DNA of 64,000 nucleotides from Bin87 sp965203855 (lineage in GTDB: Bacteria; Chloroflexota; Dehalococcoidia; Lucifugimonadales; UBA3495). Location of the stretch: NCBI GenBank assembly GCA_965203855.1, contig CBDBDN010000005.1, positions 1,410,589 through 1,474,588 on the forward strand, given 5' to 3'. The notes beneath the pieces were generated by a model. The model ran no database searches, was not told the origin of the DNA, and saw nothing but the letters and a program-made list of their open reading frames with translations. Below, piece after piece: positions 33,237 through 42,167 of the stretch (position 1 is its first letter; every line of letters begins with the position of its first letter). The position numbers and the translations under genes are program-made.

Positions 33237-35942
33237 ATGTCTATGTCATTACAGCCGCAGTTCGCTGAGCCTTGGCTGCCGGCAAACCCCGACGCCGGCG
33301 GCGGCCAAGTCCCCATCCGCAGCGGGCCGGCCTCGGCGCCCTATTGGGAGGAGCCGGCGGATTCGCCTTACTGGGATGACGCCGAGGCGGAGATAGCCGA
33401 TTATGAACGGAGCAGTCGCAATGGCCGGAGCAGCCGCGCGGGCGTTGGGGCGGCGTCAAATCAGGGGGCGGCTCACGCTGCTGCGCCGCCGGCGCCGTCG
33501 ATCCTGCAAGGGCTGAACGAACCGCAGCGGGAGGCGGTTTTGCATACCGATGGGCCTTTGCTGATTGTGGCCGGGCCGGGGTCGGGCAAGACGCGGGTGA
33601 TTACGCATCGCATCGCCTATCTGATTAACGAGTGCGGCGTCAATCCCTGGCAGATACTGGCGGTTACTTTTACGAACAAGGCGGCGCGGGAGATGCGGGA
33701 ACGGCTGGATCGGCTGGGAATAGCGGGCAGCAACGCGGTTACGATGGGGACTTTTCACGCCGTTTGCGCGCGTATCCTGCGGCGGCATGGCGCGCGGGCG
33801 GGGCTCAATCCCAACTTCACCATCTACGACCAGGACGACCAGCTGGACGCTATCAAGTCGGCGATGCGGCTGGCCGAAGTGGATCCTAAAACTTATCATC
33901 CCCGCGCCGTCCTGTCACGGATCTCGGCGGCCAAGAGCGGGCTGCGGGATTCCCGCGCGATGGCGCAGTCGGCTTATGAGGCTGACGATGAACACGGCGC
34001 CCACTGGATTGACCTTTGCGCCCGCGTCTATCGCTACTATGAGGAAACGCTGGCGCTGCAAAACGCCCTGGACTTTGACGATTTGCTGATGCGGACGGCC
34101 TATCTGCTGGAAAATGCGCCGGAAGTGCGGCAGCAGTACCATCAGCGCTATTGTCATTTAATGATTGACGAGTTTCAGGATACTAATGTAGCGCAGTATC
34201 GGCTGGCGCGGCTGCTGACCGGCGAACATCGCAACTTGTGCGTAGTAGGCGATCCTGACCAAAGTATTTATTCGTGGCGCAACGCTGACATCCGCAACAT
34301 ATTGAGTTTTCAGGGCGATTTTCCCGATGCCGTGATAGTCAGCCTGGGGGAGAATTACCGTTCCAGCAAGAATATCCTGCAAGCCGCCGCCGGCGTCATC
34401 GCCAGCAACACGGAGCGCATTGAGCGGCCTCTGTACACCGCCAACCCGACCGGGCAGCCGGTTACGCTGCATGAAGCCTACAGCGAGGAGGACGAAGCGC
34501 TGTGGGCGGTGGACGAAGCGAAACGGCTGGTCAAGTCGGGCGCGTACCGGGCCGGGGACTGCGCCGTGATGTACCGCATCAACGCGCAGAGCCGGGCGTT
34601 TGAGGATCAGTGTATGCGGCAGGGGGTGCCCTATCGGCTGGTGGGCGGCACGCGGTTTTACCATCGCAAGGAAATCAAGGATGCGGTCTGCTATCTGCGG
34701 GTGCTGTACAATCCCGGCGATGAAGTGAGCCTGCAACGCATCATCAATACGCCGCCGCGGGGGATTGGGGCCAAGACGGTGCAGACGCTGGCCGGCTATG
34801 CGGCGGCGCGGGGCATCACGATGTTGATGGCGATGGGGCAGGCGGCGGATGCGCGCGCGGCGCAACAGCCTTGTCCGCTCAGCGTTACCACCCGCGCCGC
34901 CAAATCTATTGCCGACCTGTCCGCAGCCCTGGAGCGCCTTACGGCCGCTGCGCGGGAGCTGCCGGTGGCCGATTTGCTGGACCGGGTGTTGGATCTGTCC
35001 GGGCTGGCCCGCTACTACCAGAGTGATGGCGATGAAACAGAACGGAATGAACGATGGGACAACTTGCAAGAGCTGCGCGGACTGGCTGAGGAATACGGTC
35101 CATCGCCGGACGCGGACGGGCTGGGGGCGTTTCTGGAACGGGTTTCGCTGGTATCGGATGTGGACGCCTACGAGCAGTCGGAGGATGCGCTGACGCTGAT
35201 TACGCTGCACCAGGCGAAAGGGCTGGAGTTTCCGGTGGTGATGCTGGCGGGGATGGAGGAGGGGCTGCTGCCGCACAGCCGCGCGATGGACACGCTTGCG
35301 GAGATTGAGGAGGAACGGCGGCTGTGCTATGTGGGGATGACGCGGGCGAAAGAACGGCTGTATTTGCTGCGGGCGTTCCGGCGGCGCTACCCGTCATCGG
35401 GGGGCGTGTCGCTGCCGTCGCGCTTTCTAGAAGATGTGCCGGATGCGGTGATGGCGTCGCCGGCGACGGAACGGCGTCCGGGTTCGCAGGCTGGTACGCA
35501 CGGCATTAATCCGTCGTCAAGTTCGGGCCCGGCGCCAGGACTTGGCCCGGCGGAACGGCCTACCCGGAACGTGGATGCCGTCATTGGCGGCGAATATGGG
35601 CGGGCGCGTCGGGAATCCCGCACGCGGCTGGGCGTAAGCGATGCGGGCAACGGCAACGGAGCCGGCAGTAATCGCAGCCGCACGCGCGGCGGGCTGCGCG
35701 GCGGCGTTGACGATCGGCTAACCGAATGGACTTCCGATGCGGGCCGGGGGGCGGCGGGCGGCGGCAAGCCGGCGCGGACGCCGCTGGCCGTGGGCGAAAT
35801 CGTGCGCCACCGGGCCTTCGGCGAGGGGGTGGTGCAGGAAGTATCGGGCAGCGGGGATCTGGAACAGGCTACCGTTAACTTTAGCGGCGGCATCGGGCTG
35901 AAACGGCTGCTGGTAGAGCTGGCCGGGCTGGAACGGGGGTAG
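33237..35942 (+). CDS. UvrD/PcrA/Rep-type DNA helicase
   Basis: The 901-residue superfamily 1 helicase has, in order: Q-motif LNEPQREAVLHTDG, Walker A AGPGSGKTR (112-120), motif Ia AVTFTNKAAREMRER, Walker B LMIDEFQDTN, motif III GDPDQSIYSWRNAD, motif IV LGENYRSS, motif V TLHQAKGLEFPVV and motif VI CYVGMTRAKERLYL. The C-terminus has the PcrA-type VGEIVRHRAFGEGVVQEVSG domain. It unwinds DNA 3'-5' in excision repair and replication restart. An 88-residue N-terminal extension with repeated PYW motifs (APYWEEP, SPYWDD) is unusual; it is likely disordered and may be a docking region. PcrA versus Rep versus UvrD cannot be settled. Confidence 0.95.
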   Translation: MSMSLQPQFAEPWLPANPDAGGGQVPIRSGPASAPYWEEPADSPYWDDAEAEIADYERSSRNGRSSRAGVGAASNQGAAHAAAPPAPSILQGLNEPQREAVLHTDGPLLIVAGPGSGKTRVITHRIAYLINECGVNPWQILAVTFTNKAAREMRERLDRLGIAGSNAVTMGTFHAVCARILRRHGARAGLNPNFTIYDQDDQLDAIKSAMRLAEVDPKTYHPRAVLSRISAAKSGLRDSRAMAQSAYEADDEHGAHWIDLCARVYRYYEETLALQNALDFDDLLMRTAYLLENAPEVRQQYHQRYCHLMIDEFQDTNVAQYRLARLLTGEHRNLCVVGDPDQSIYSWRNADIRNILSFQGDFPDAVIVSLGENYRSSKNILQAAAGVIASNTERIERPLYTANPTGQPVTLHEAYSEEDEALWAVDEAKRLVKSGAYRAGDCAVMYRINAQSRAFEDQCMRQGVPYRLVGGTRFYHRKEIKDAVCYLRVLYNPGDEVSLQRIINTPPRGIGAKTVQTLAGYAAARGITMLMAMGQAADARAAQQPCPLSVTTRAAKSIADLSAALERLTAAARELPVADLLDRVLDLSGLARYYQSDGDETERNERWDNLQELRGLAEEYGPSPDADGLGAFLERVSLVSDVDAYEQSEDALTLITLHQAKGLEFPVVMLAGMEEGLLPHSRAMDTLAEIEEERRLCYVGMTRAKERLYLLRAFRRRYPSSGGVSLPSRFLEDVPDAVMASPATERRPGSQAGTHGINPSSSSGPAPGLGPAERPTRNVDAVIGGEYGRARRESRTRLGVSDAGNGNGAGSNRSRTRGGLRGGVDDRLTEWTSDAGRGAAGGGKPARTPLAVGEIVRHRAFGEGVVQEVSGSGDLEQATVNFSGGIGLKRLLVELAGLERG

Positions 35943-35970
35943 CAATGGTCGGGATGGTGGGGATTGATAG

Positions 35971-36540
35971 GGATTTGGGGCCTCCTTTGGATTGGGGGTT
36001 GGGGTCGGGTTGCGATGTCGGGTTGTCGGGTTCAAGGCGGTCGGGTGCGTTGGGATTGGGTTGGGTTTTGGATTTCAGTCTGCCAGGGTTTGCGGTCGCT
36101 TATCAGCCCTACGGCCGGAGGTTTTGCGCGTTGCTTTTCACGCGGCGGGATTTTCGTCCGGGGACGGGGCGCTACGTCTGGCGCCTTGGCAGGACCCGAC
36201 TCCTTCGGTTAGTCTGACCGTGGGCGAGTAGGGAACGCCGGTGCGACTTGGGTTGCTGATTGGCCGTGAACGACCGGTCTTTTTGAGGGACTGGCTCCTG
36301 GCAGGCTGGGATGGGTGCCGTTTTGAGGCGGCGTTGAGTGTGGATGTGGTGTTGGCTTGGAAATTCGTACCCGACAAGGGGATGGTGACAGCGAACTTGG
36401 GTTCTTGTCAAGGGGGCTGGAGGTCGGTTTTTTTACACCGATGGACAGGATGGACGGGATGGGGTTTTTATGGCATGGATGGAGGGGATGGGTGGGGATT
36501 TTGGATTGGGGGTGGATTCCGGCTTGCGCCGGAATGACGG
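35971..36540 (+). repeat. Dispersed ~570-bp element, copy 2
   Basis: This is the inverted partner of 15236-15806, nearly identical through the core. It follows the helicase stop codon by about 30 bases and ends in an ATTCCGGC hairpin repeat. Short open frames on the plus strand (35945-36217 and 36241-36537) are conserved in length but not in protein sequence between copies. Confidence 0.8.
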
Positions 36541-36573
36541 TTTAGGGGGACGGAATGATGGTTTGGGGGGTTG

Positions 36574-36735
36574 GATTCCGGCTTGCGCCGGAATGACGGT
36601 TTAGGGGGACGGAATGACGGTTTAGGGGGACGGAATGACGGTTTAGGGGGACGGAATGACGGTTTAGGGGGACGGAATGACGGTTTAGGGGGACGGAATG
36701 ACGGTTTAGGGGGACGGAATGACGGTTGTGGGGAC
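36574..36735 (+). repeat. 21-bp tandem half-repeat array after a hairpin repeat
   Basis: One hairpin repeat (about 36574-36593) is followed by about six tandem copies of ACGGTTTAGGGGGACGGAATG (21 bp). The reverse complement has the same CCGTCATTCC core as the arrays near 5.2 and 15.2 kb. Confidence 0.9.
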
Positions 36736-36763
36736 GGAATACGATTTGGGGCTGCCGGGCATC

Positions 36764-36792
36764 TTGACCAGCGCATATTGTGCTACTATACT
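36764..36792 (+). promoter_or_regulatory. Promoter of the ABC importer operon
   Basis: TTGACC (36764-36769) and TATACT (36787-36792) are separated by 17 bases. Transcription would start near 36799, giving an 80-base leader before the TTG start of the binding protein. The leader has no gene and no clear riboswitch. Confidence 0.65.
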
Positions 36793-36881
36793 AGCCGTTC
36801 CATAGCGGAGTGGCCGGGACTGCCGGCGCATTCCGCGGCCTCTAACCTCAAGGTCTCAAACCCCAATTCGGAGGGAACAAA

Positions 36882-38699
36882 TTGGTCAAGCCTACGCTAA
36901 TACTTGCCCTGGTCGCCGCGCTGCTGCTGGGGATAGCCGTTGCCTGCGGGGGCGCGAGCACGCAACCCGCCGCGACATCCGCGCCGGCGGTCGCGCCGAC
37001 TGCGGACACTGCGGCAGCCCCGGCGGCCGCCACTACGGCCCCGGACGCCGCCACTGCGGCCCCGGCCGTTGCTACCGCCGTTCCTACTGAAGCGGCGATG
37101 CCGGCCGCCGTTGCCGCCAGCGCCGAGCGCCTGAGCATCGCTACCATCCCGCCGGCCCAGGAAATTGTGGGCAGCTGGCAAGGCACTACTACCTCGGCCA
37201 ACACGCAGGTGCGTCCTTTCACGGATCCGCTGGTGCAGACTGATCGCCTTACGGGTGAACTGATTCCGGGGCTGGCTACGGAATGGAGTTTCACTCCGGA
37301 CGGCAAGAAATGGACTTTCCAGCTGCGCGATGATGTAGAGTTTCAGCGCGGCTACGGACCGTTCACGGCCCAAGATGTAGTCCACAGCGCCGCGCTCGTC
37401 ATACGGGAAGGCGCCAAAGCTACGGATACCGGCCTGTTCCGCAGTTTGTTCGGCAATACCGAGGCAGAGCTGATGGAAAATGTCATCGCGGTGGACGATG
37501 AGACTGTGGAGTTCAACCTGGCTACTCCGAACCTGCTGATGGACTTTTTCGCGGGGTCGCAGCAGGGCAGCCTGTTTATCTACTCCAAGAACCAGTTTGA
37601 TACCGAAGGGTTTGAGGCGGCTACGGACCAGCCGGCCGGCGTCGGCCCGTGGCAGTTTGAATCCCGCAACCTGAAAGTTGACTTGCTCTATTCCCGGGTG
37701 GAGGACCACTGGCGGCAAAGTCCGTACTTTGCCGAAATGGAGTACAAGCTGATACCTGAGGAAGGCACGCGCCTGGCGCAGTTGCAGACCGGGCAGGTTC
37801 AGATTGGCGAAATCAGCCGGCGGCTGCATGATGACGCGGTGGATGCCGGCCTGGCCGTGCTGCAAAGCGAAGGCACTGCGATACAGGTTGCGTTCATCAT
37901 CGGCGGGGTGTACAACCCGGACGCCGCCGGCCCCTGCCAGGAAGAAGGGAAAACCGGATGCTTCTACCAGGATGGCGAGCCGCATCTGGATGTACGCGTC
38001 CGCGAGGCCATCAACCGCGCCATCAACCGCCAGGAGATTATGGACGGATTGTTCGGCGGCATTGGGCGTCCGCATCAGGTTTGGGGCTACCATCCCGACT
38101 TGCAAGGCTGGAACACGCGCTGGGAAGAGGAGTTTGACGCCAAATACGGGTATGACCAGGAACGCGCCAAAGAGCTGCTGAAAGAGGCGGGACAGGAGGG
38201 CTACGAGCTCCGGCTGCTGCTCACCGAACTGGCGGGCGTACCGGAAATGATTCCGATGGGCGAAGCCGCTTTCAGTTACCTCAAAGCGGTGGGCATTGAT
38301 GTCAAGTCCGAGGCCGTTGAGTGGGCTACTTACCGCGCCGACTACTATCGTCCCGGCAAGACGCACGGCACGCTTGCCGCTACCCGCGGTTCCTACCGCC
38401 CTCCGGACATTACGCTCCGGTTCTACAACCGCAGCGGCGATGCCGGGTTCTGGCGCACTTCGGTGGATCCGATGACCGATGTCCTTTACGACAAGGCTAC
38501 GCAAGCCACGGATCTTGATGTCAAGGACAAGGCCCTGCGCGACCTGGGCGACCTGAAGTTCGACCTCTATTCCGAGGTGCCGATCGTCTGGCTGCCGGCC
38601 CAGCTGGTAGTTGATCCCAAAGCCATCGGCGAGATGCGGTGGCCGGGCAACATCAACGCCAGCTTCACCCACACGGAATACATCCAGCCCGCCAACTAG
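36882..38699 (+). CDS. ABC transporter substrate-binding lipoprotein, peptide/nickel family
   Basis: The 605-residue protein begins with a lipoprotein signal peptide (LILALVAALLLGIAVAC, lipobox cysteine at about 22) and an Ala/Pro/Thr linker to about residue 75. The family 5 binding-protein fold follows, with DPLVQTDRLTGELIPGLATEW, the FQLRDDVEFQRGYGPFTAQD region and DVRVREAINRAINRQEIMDG. Members carry oligopeptides, nickel, opines or sugars; the ligand is unknown. The TTG start is set by GGAGGG ending about 8 bases upstream. Two permease genes follow; no ATPase gene is present. Confidence 0.92.
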   Translation: MVKPTLILALVAALLLGIAVACGGASTQPAATSAPAVAPTADTAAAPAAATTAPDAATAAPAVATAVPTEAAMPAAVAASAERLSIATIPPAQEIVGSWQGTTTSANTQVRPFTDPLVQTDRLTGELIPGLATEWSFTPDGKKWTFQLRDDVEFQRGYGPFTAQDVVHSAALVIREGAKATDTGLFRSLFGNTEAELMENVIAVDDETVEFNLATPNLLMDFFAGSQQGSLFIYSKNQFDTEGFEAATDQPAGVGPWQFESRNLKVDLLYSRVEDHWRQSPYFAEMEYKLIPEEGTRLAQLQTGQVQIGEISRRLHDDAVDAGLAVLQSEGTAIQVAFIIGGVYNPDAAGPCQEEGKTGCFYQDGEPHLDVRVREAINRAINRQEIMDGLFGGIGRPHQVWGYHPDLQGWNTRWEEEFDAKYGYDQERAKELLKEAGQEGYELRLLLTELAGVPEMIPMGEAAFSYLKAVGIDVKSEAVEWATYRADYYRPGKTHGTLAATRGSYRPPDITLRFYNRSGDAGFWRTSVDPMTDVLYDKATQATDLDVKDKALRDLGDLKFDLYSEVPIVWLPAQLVVDPKAIGEMRWPGNINASFTHTEYIQPAN

Positions 38700-38716
38700 A
38701 CCGGCGCGGCCCGGCA

Positions 38717-38762
38717 AGCGGTCCTGGCGCAGCGATTATGGCATCGCTGCGCCAGGACCGCT
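38717..38762 (+). promoter_or_regulatory. 20-bp perfect hairpin between binding protein and permease
   Basis: AGCGGTCCTGGCGCAGCGAT (38717-38736) and its exact reverse complement (38743-38762) are separated by a 6-base loop. No T tract follows, so it is not a classic terminator. Such stems commonly protect the 3' end of binding-protein mRNA and so give more binding protein than permease. Confidence 0.8.
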
Positions 38763-38815
38763 GAAGCGGCGGCCTGTATTCGCCAGCAACCGCTGGCAGT
38801 TTGGAGTATTTAGCA

Positions 38816-39739
38816 GTGCAAAGATTTATTCTGATTCGTATCGGCCAATCCATACTGGCCTTGCTGGTGGTAAGCGTCATTGTATTTTCGCTGGCGCGGA
38901 TTTCGGGCGATCCGCTGGATGTGCTGCTGCCGCTGGAGGCTACCAACGAGGACGCGGCGCGGCTGCGCGCCGAATGGGGGCTGGACCGCTCGCTGTATAT
39001 TCAGTACTTCACTTTCCTGGGGAATGCCGTAACCGGCGATTTCGGTGAATCGCTCAGCATTGACGGCGAACCGGCGTTGGGCCTGGTTTTGAGTCGCATT
39101 CCCAACACGGCCCGGCTGGCCGGCGTTGCCCTGCTGGTGGCAATCGTCATCGCCGTTCCCATCGGCGTCCTGTCGGCAGTCAAAAAAGACGCGCCGTTTG
39201 ACTACTTTGGCAAAGGCATAGCCCTGTTTGGACAGTCCGTTCCCGCATTCTGGATGGGGCTGATGATGATCTGGCTGTTTGCGGTGCAGGCTGGCTGGTT
39301 TCCGGCTTCGGGGAAGGAAAACGGGCTGGCGTCTTACATACTGCCGGCGGTGGCAATAGGCTGGTTTCAGGTAGCCGCGCTGATGCGGCTGGTGCGGTCG
39401 TCAATGCTGGATGTGCTGGACACGGAGTATGTGAAGCTGGCGCGCATCAAGGGGGTGCCGGAGTGGAAAGTCATCTGGAAGCATTGCCTGCGGAATGCGG
39501 CGATTGCGCCGTTCACTTACTTTGCGCTGATTATCGGGTCGCTGCTGGTCGGCTCGGTGTCCATTGAGTTTGTGTTCGCGTGGCCGGGAGTGGGCCGGCT
39601 GGCGGTGGACGCCGCCGCGGCGCGGGATTTCCCGCTGGTGCAGGCCATCGTCATCATCTTTTGCCTGATTTACATCATCGCCAATCTGATAGTTGATGTG
39701 ATGTACGCCTACATCGACCCGCGCATCCGCTACTCTTAG
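38816..39739 (+). CDS. ABC transporter permease, DppB-like
   Basis: The 307-residue membrane protein opens VQRFILIRIGQSILALLVVS and has about six transmembrane segments and the EAA-loop KLARIKGVPEWKVIWKHCLRNA, which contacts the ATPase. The GTG at 38816 is preferred, with TTGGAG 9 bases before it; a TTG at 38801 is the alternative. It follows the hairpin and belongs to the same transcript as the binding protein. Confidence 0.92.
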   Translation: MQRFILIRIGQSILALLVVSVIVFSLARISGDPLDVLLPLEATNEDAARLRAEWGLDRSLYIQYFTFLGNAVTGDFGESLSIDGEPALGLVLSRIPNTARLAGVALLVAIVIAVPIGVLSAVKKDAPFDYFGKGIALFGQSVPAFWMGLMMIWLFAVQAGWFPASGKENGLASYILPAVAIGWFQVAALMRLVRSSMLDVLDTEYVKLARIKGVPEWKVIWKHCLRNAAIAPFTYFALIIGSLLVGSVSIEFVFAWPGVGRLAVDAAAARDFPLVQAIVIIFCLIYIIANLIVDVMYAYIDPRIRYS

Positions 39740-39789
39740 TCCAAATGCCGCCGGGGGCAAACGCCCGGCTCGGGATGGAGGCCCGTCTG

Positions 39790-40728
39790 ATGGCTGCTAA
39801 CCGGACAATAACGCACGGCGGCGCGCCGCCCGCCGCGGAAGCCGCGGCGCCGGAAAAGGGGACGCCGTCTGTCGTGATGCGCCAGTTGCGGGCCATCCGC
39901 CGACTGCCATTGCTGCCCATTGTCGTCTTGCTGGTCGTGCTGATCATTCCCGCCGTTTTTGCCAACCTCATCGCGCCGCACGATCCGACTCAAATCAGCT
40001 TCATCAACCAGGAGCTGCCGCCGGCCTGGATGGAGGACGGCAAGGCCGAATATCTGCTGGGGACTGACCTGCTGGGCCGGGATATTCTTTCCCGGATAAT
40101 GTACGGGGCGCGGGTTTCGGTGAAAATCGCCGCCATCGCCATCTTTATCGCCGGCGCCATTGGCACTACTCTGGGCATCGTAGCCGGCTACTGGGGCCGC
40201 TGGGTGGATTCCCTGATAATGCGGCTGGTGGACATATCGCTGTCCATTCCCATCATTCTGCTGGCGCTGGTGATGGTGGCCGCCTTGGGCGCCAGCGAAA
40301 CTACGGTAATCATAGTGCTGGTGCTGCTGCTGTGGTCGCGCTACGCCCGGCTGGTGCGCGGCGAAACGCTGGCGGTGCGGGTGCAGGACTTTATCGCGCG
40401 GGCGCAGGTATCGGGGGCGTCGCACCGCCGGATAATGATTCGGCACGTATTCCCCAATGTGTTCAACAGCGTCATAGTGCTGGCGACGCTGAATGTGGGG
40501 TTCGTCATCATCCTGGAAAGCACGCTAAGCTTTCTGGGCGCCGGCATCCCGCCGCCGCAGCCGGCCTGGGGCTTGATGGTAGCCGACGGCCGCGATGTGA
40601 TAGCGTCCTCCAACGGCTGGTGGATTTCGCTGTTCCCCGGCCTGGCGATTATGCTGGTGGTGCTGTCGATGAACCTGCTGGGGGACTGGCTGCGGGATCG
40701 GCTGGATCCGAAACAGCGGCAGGTGTAG
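39790..40728 (+). CDS. ABC transporter permease, DppC-like
   Basis: The 312-residue partner permease has the typical DppC N-terminus with one helix (LPLLPIVVLLVVLIIPAVF), the string YLLGTDLLGRDILSRIMYGARVSV, and an EAA loop FIARAQVSGASHRRIMIRHV. The ATG at 39790 has GGAGG 8 bases before it; ATGs at 39745 and 39775 are less likely. The operon stops here: the expected two ATPase genes (DppD/DppF type) must be elsewhere in the genome or are shared with another importer. Confidence 0.92.
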   Translation: MAANRTITHGGAPPAAEAAAPEKGTPSVVMRQLRAIRRLPLLPIVVLLVVLIIPAVFANLIAPHDPTQISFINQELPPAWMEDGKAEYLLGTDLLGRDILSRIMYGARVSVKIAAIAIFIAGAIGTTLGIVAGYWGRWVDSLIMRLVDISLSIPIILLALVMVAALGASETTVIIVLVLLLWSRYARLVRGETLAVRVQDFIARAQVSGASHRRIMIRHVFPNVFNSVIVLATLNVGFVIILESTLSFLGAGIPPPQPAWGLMVADGRDVIASSNGWWISLFPGLAIMLVVLSMNLLGDWLRDRLDPKQRQV

Positions 40729-40776
40729 GGGCGGGGCGGCGGCCTTTCGCCGGGTACGCCAGGCCATTGAGCGACG

Positions 40777-42045
40777 ATGACGACGGCCCGCTTACCCTTG
40801 CCGGGTGTCCACAGTCGGACATCGTATCCGGCAGAATCGTATCCGGCAGATGGGAAGTCGTCCGCTGCTGACGGGGCGGCTGCCGGCGATTGGGACTTTG
40901 CCGGGCAGGATACCCAGTACTCTACCCATGGGCTGCATACCTATGTGGCCGCGATGATTCCGGCGCTGGCGCGGCGGCTGGTTGACGCCTACGCGCCGGC
41001 CGGGGCCACTGTGCTGGACCCGTTTTGCGGGGGCGGCGCCGTGCTGGTGGAAAGCATACGCTCCGGGCGCGCTGCGCTGGGCAACGACATCAACGCGCTG
41101 GCCGCGCTGGTGGCCCGCGCCAAAACCACTTATATCCCGGCGGAGCAAATCCGCACTGCCGGCAACCGGACGCTGGCGCAAGCCGCAGAATACGAGGGGC
41201 CGCCGCTGCGGTTTGACAAGGCTGATTTCGTAGAGTATTGGTTCAAGGACTATATGCTGGCGCCGTTGACGGCTTTGCGGTTCGCCATTGACAGGATTGG
41301 CGATGCGGAGGTGCGTAACCTGTTTCAGGCGCTTTTTTCGGCCACGGTACGCAGCGTCAGCCTGACCCATCGCAACGAAGTGCGGCTGCGGCGGATGACG
41401 CCGGAACGGCAGGCGGCTTTCAACCCCGATGTCTTTGAGGTGTTCCGCAAGTATCTGGACTTGGCTGAACAGCGCATACCCGCGCTGCCGGCGGGCGCCA
41501 AGGCGACGATAACGCGGGGGGATACTCGCCAAATGCGCTTTGCTAACGATGCGGCGGATACTATCGTATGCTCGCCGCCATACGGCGATGAACGCAACGG
41601 CGTAAATTATACGCAGTTCTCCAAGAATATGCTTTACTGGCTCGGTTACACCCGTGAGCAAATGCGTGAATCCAAAGATCGCAGTTTGGGATGGGGGAAA
41701 GAGCGTCGGATTGTACCGCCATCGCGGACACTGGGCGAGTCGCTGGATCGCTTGGCGGACAATTCTACATCAATGCGCGAGGCGATCGCTTTTTATTCAG
41801 ACTACTATGCTGCGCTGCGCGAAATGGCGCGAGTTGCCGGGAATCGCATCATCATAGTCATCGGCAACCGAGTTTTAAACCGGCAAGTGCTGGACAACGG
41901 GCAAATCACTATTGAACTTATGGACGCCGTCGGCATACCATTGGAAGTTTGCCACTTCAGAAAACTTCCGACCAAACGCCTGCCCAAGATGCGAGAGGCC
42001 GGAGCCGCTATTGACCGGGAGGCGATTTTAGTATTCAGGAAATAG
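40777..42045 (+). CDS. Solitary DNA methyltransferase (DPFCGGG...SPPY type)
   Basis: The 422-residue enzyme has the AdoMet-binding motif VLDPFCGGGAVLVES near residues 83-97, before the catalytic IVCSPPYGDERNGVNYTQFS near 263-282. This order (I before IV) is that of the permuted alpha/gamma-like amino-methyltransferases; SPPY favours N4-cytosine. A YWFKDYMLAPLTALR region in between resembles known members of the family. No nuclease gene is adjacent, so it may be an orphan regulatory or anti-restriction methylase. An RNA target is a further alternative. Confidence 0.78.
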   Translation: MTTARLPLPGVHSRTSYPAESYPADGKSSAADGAAAGDWDFAGQDTQYSTHGLHTYVAAMIPALARRLVDAYAPAGATVLDPFCGGGAVLVESIRSGRAALGNDINALAALVARAKTTYIPAEQIRTAGNRTLAQAAEYEGPPLRFDKADFVEYWFKDYMLAPLTALRFAIDRIGDAEVRNLFQALFSATVRSVSLTHRNEVRLRRMTPERQAAFNPDVFEVFRKYLDLAEQRIPALPAGAKATITRGDTRQMRFANDAADTIVCSPPYGDERNGVNYTQFSKNMLYWLGYTREQMRESKDRSLGWGKERRIVPPSRTLGESLDRLADNSTSMREAIAFYSDYYAALREMARVAGNRIIIVIGNRVLNRQVLDNGQITIELMDAVGIPLEVCHFRKLPTKRLPKMREAGAAIDREAILVFRK

Positions 42046-42167
42046 CGGCATCGCTTTGCCCGATATGTTGCTCCAGCAGTTGCGGTATTATTGAAGGTTC
42101 GGGGAAGGGAGCGAAAGGGGGTTGGGAATGACGGCAGCAACTCAATCGGCGCGTCCATTTGCGTCCA

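Noticed and set aside
35945..36537. Open frames inside the dispersed element as genes
   Set aside because: The two copies differ mostly by amino-acid-changing substitutions, and no ribosome sites are present.
36594..36735. Short tandem array as CRISPR or coding repeat
   Set aside because: The 21-bp units are contiguous with no unique spacers, and the frames read only GGRNDGL-type repeats with no start signals.
36795..36870. Possible tRNA-like sequence before the ABC binding protein gene
   Set aside because: No acceptor stem, T-loop consensus (GGTTCRA) or CCA end could be matched; it fits an ordinary 5' leader.
40777..42045. Reading the solitary methylase as half of an R-M pair with the adjacent S9 hydrolase region
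   Set aside because: The neighbouring gene has a full serine-peptidase triad and no nuclease features.
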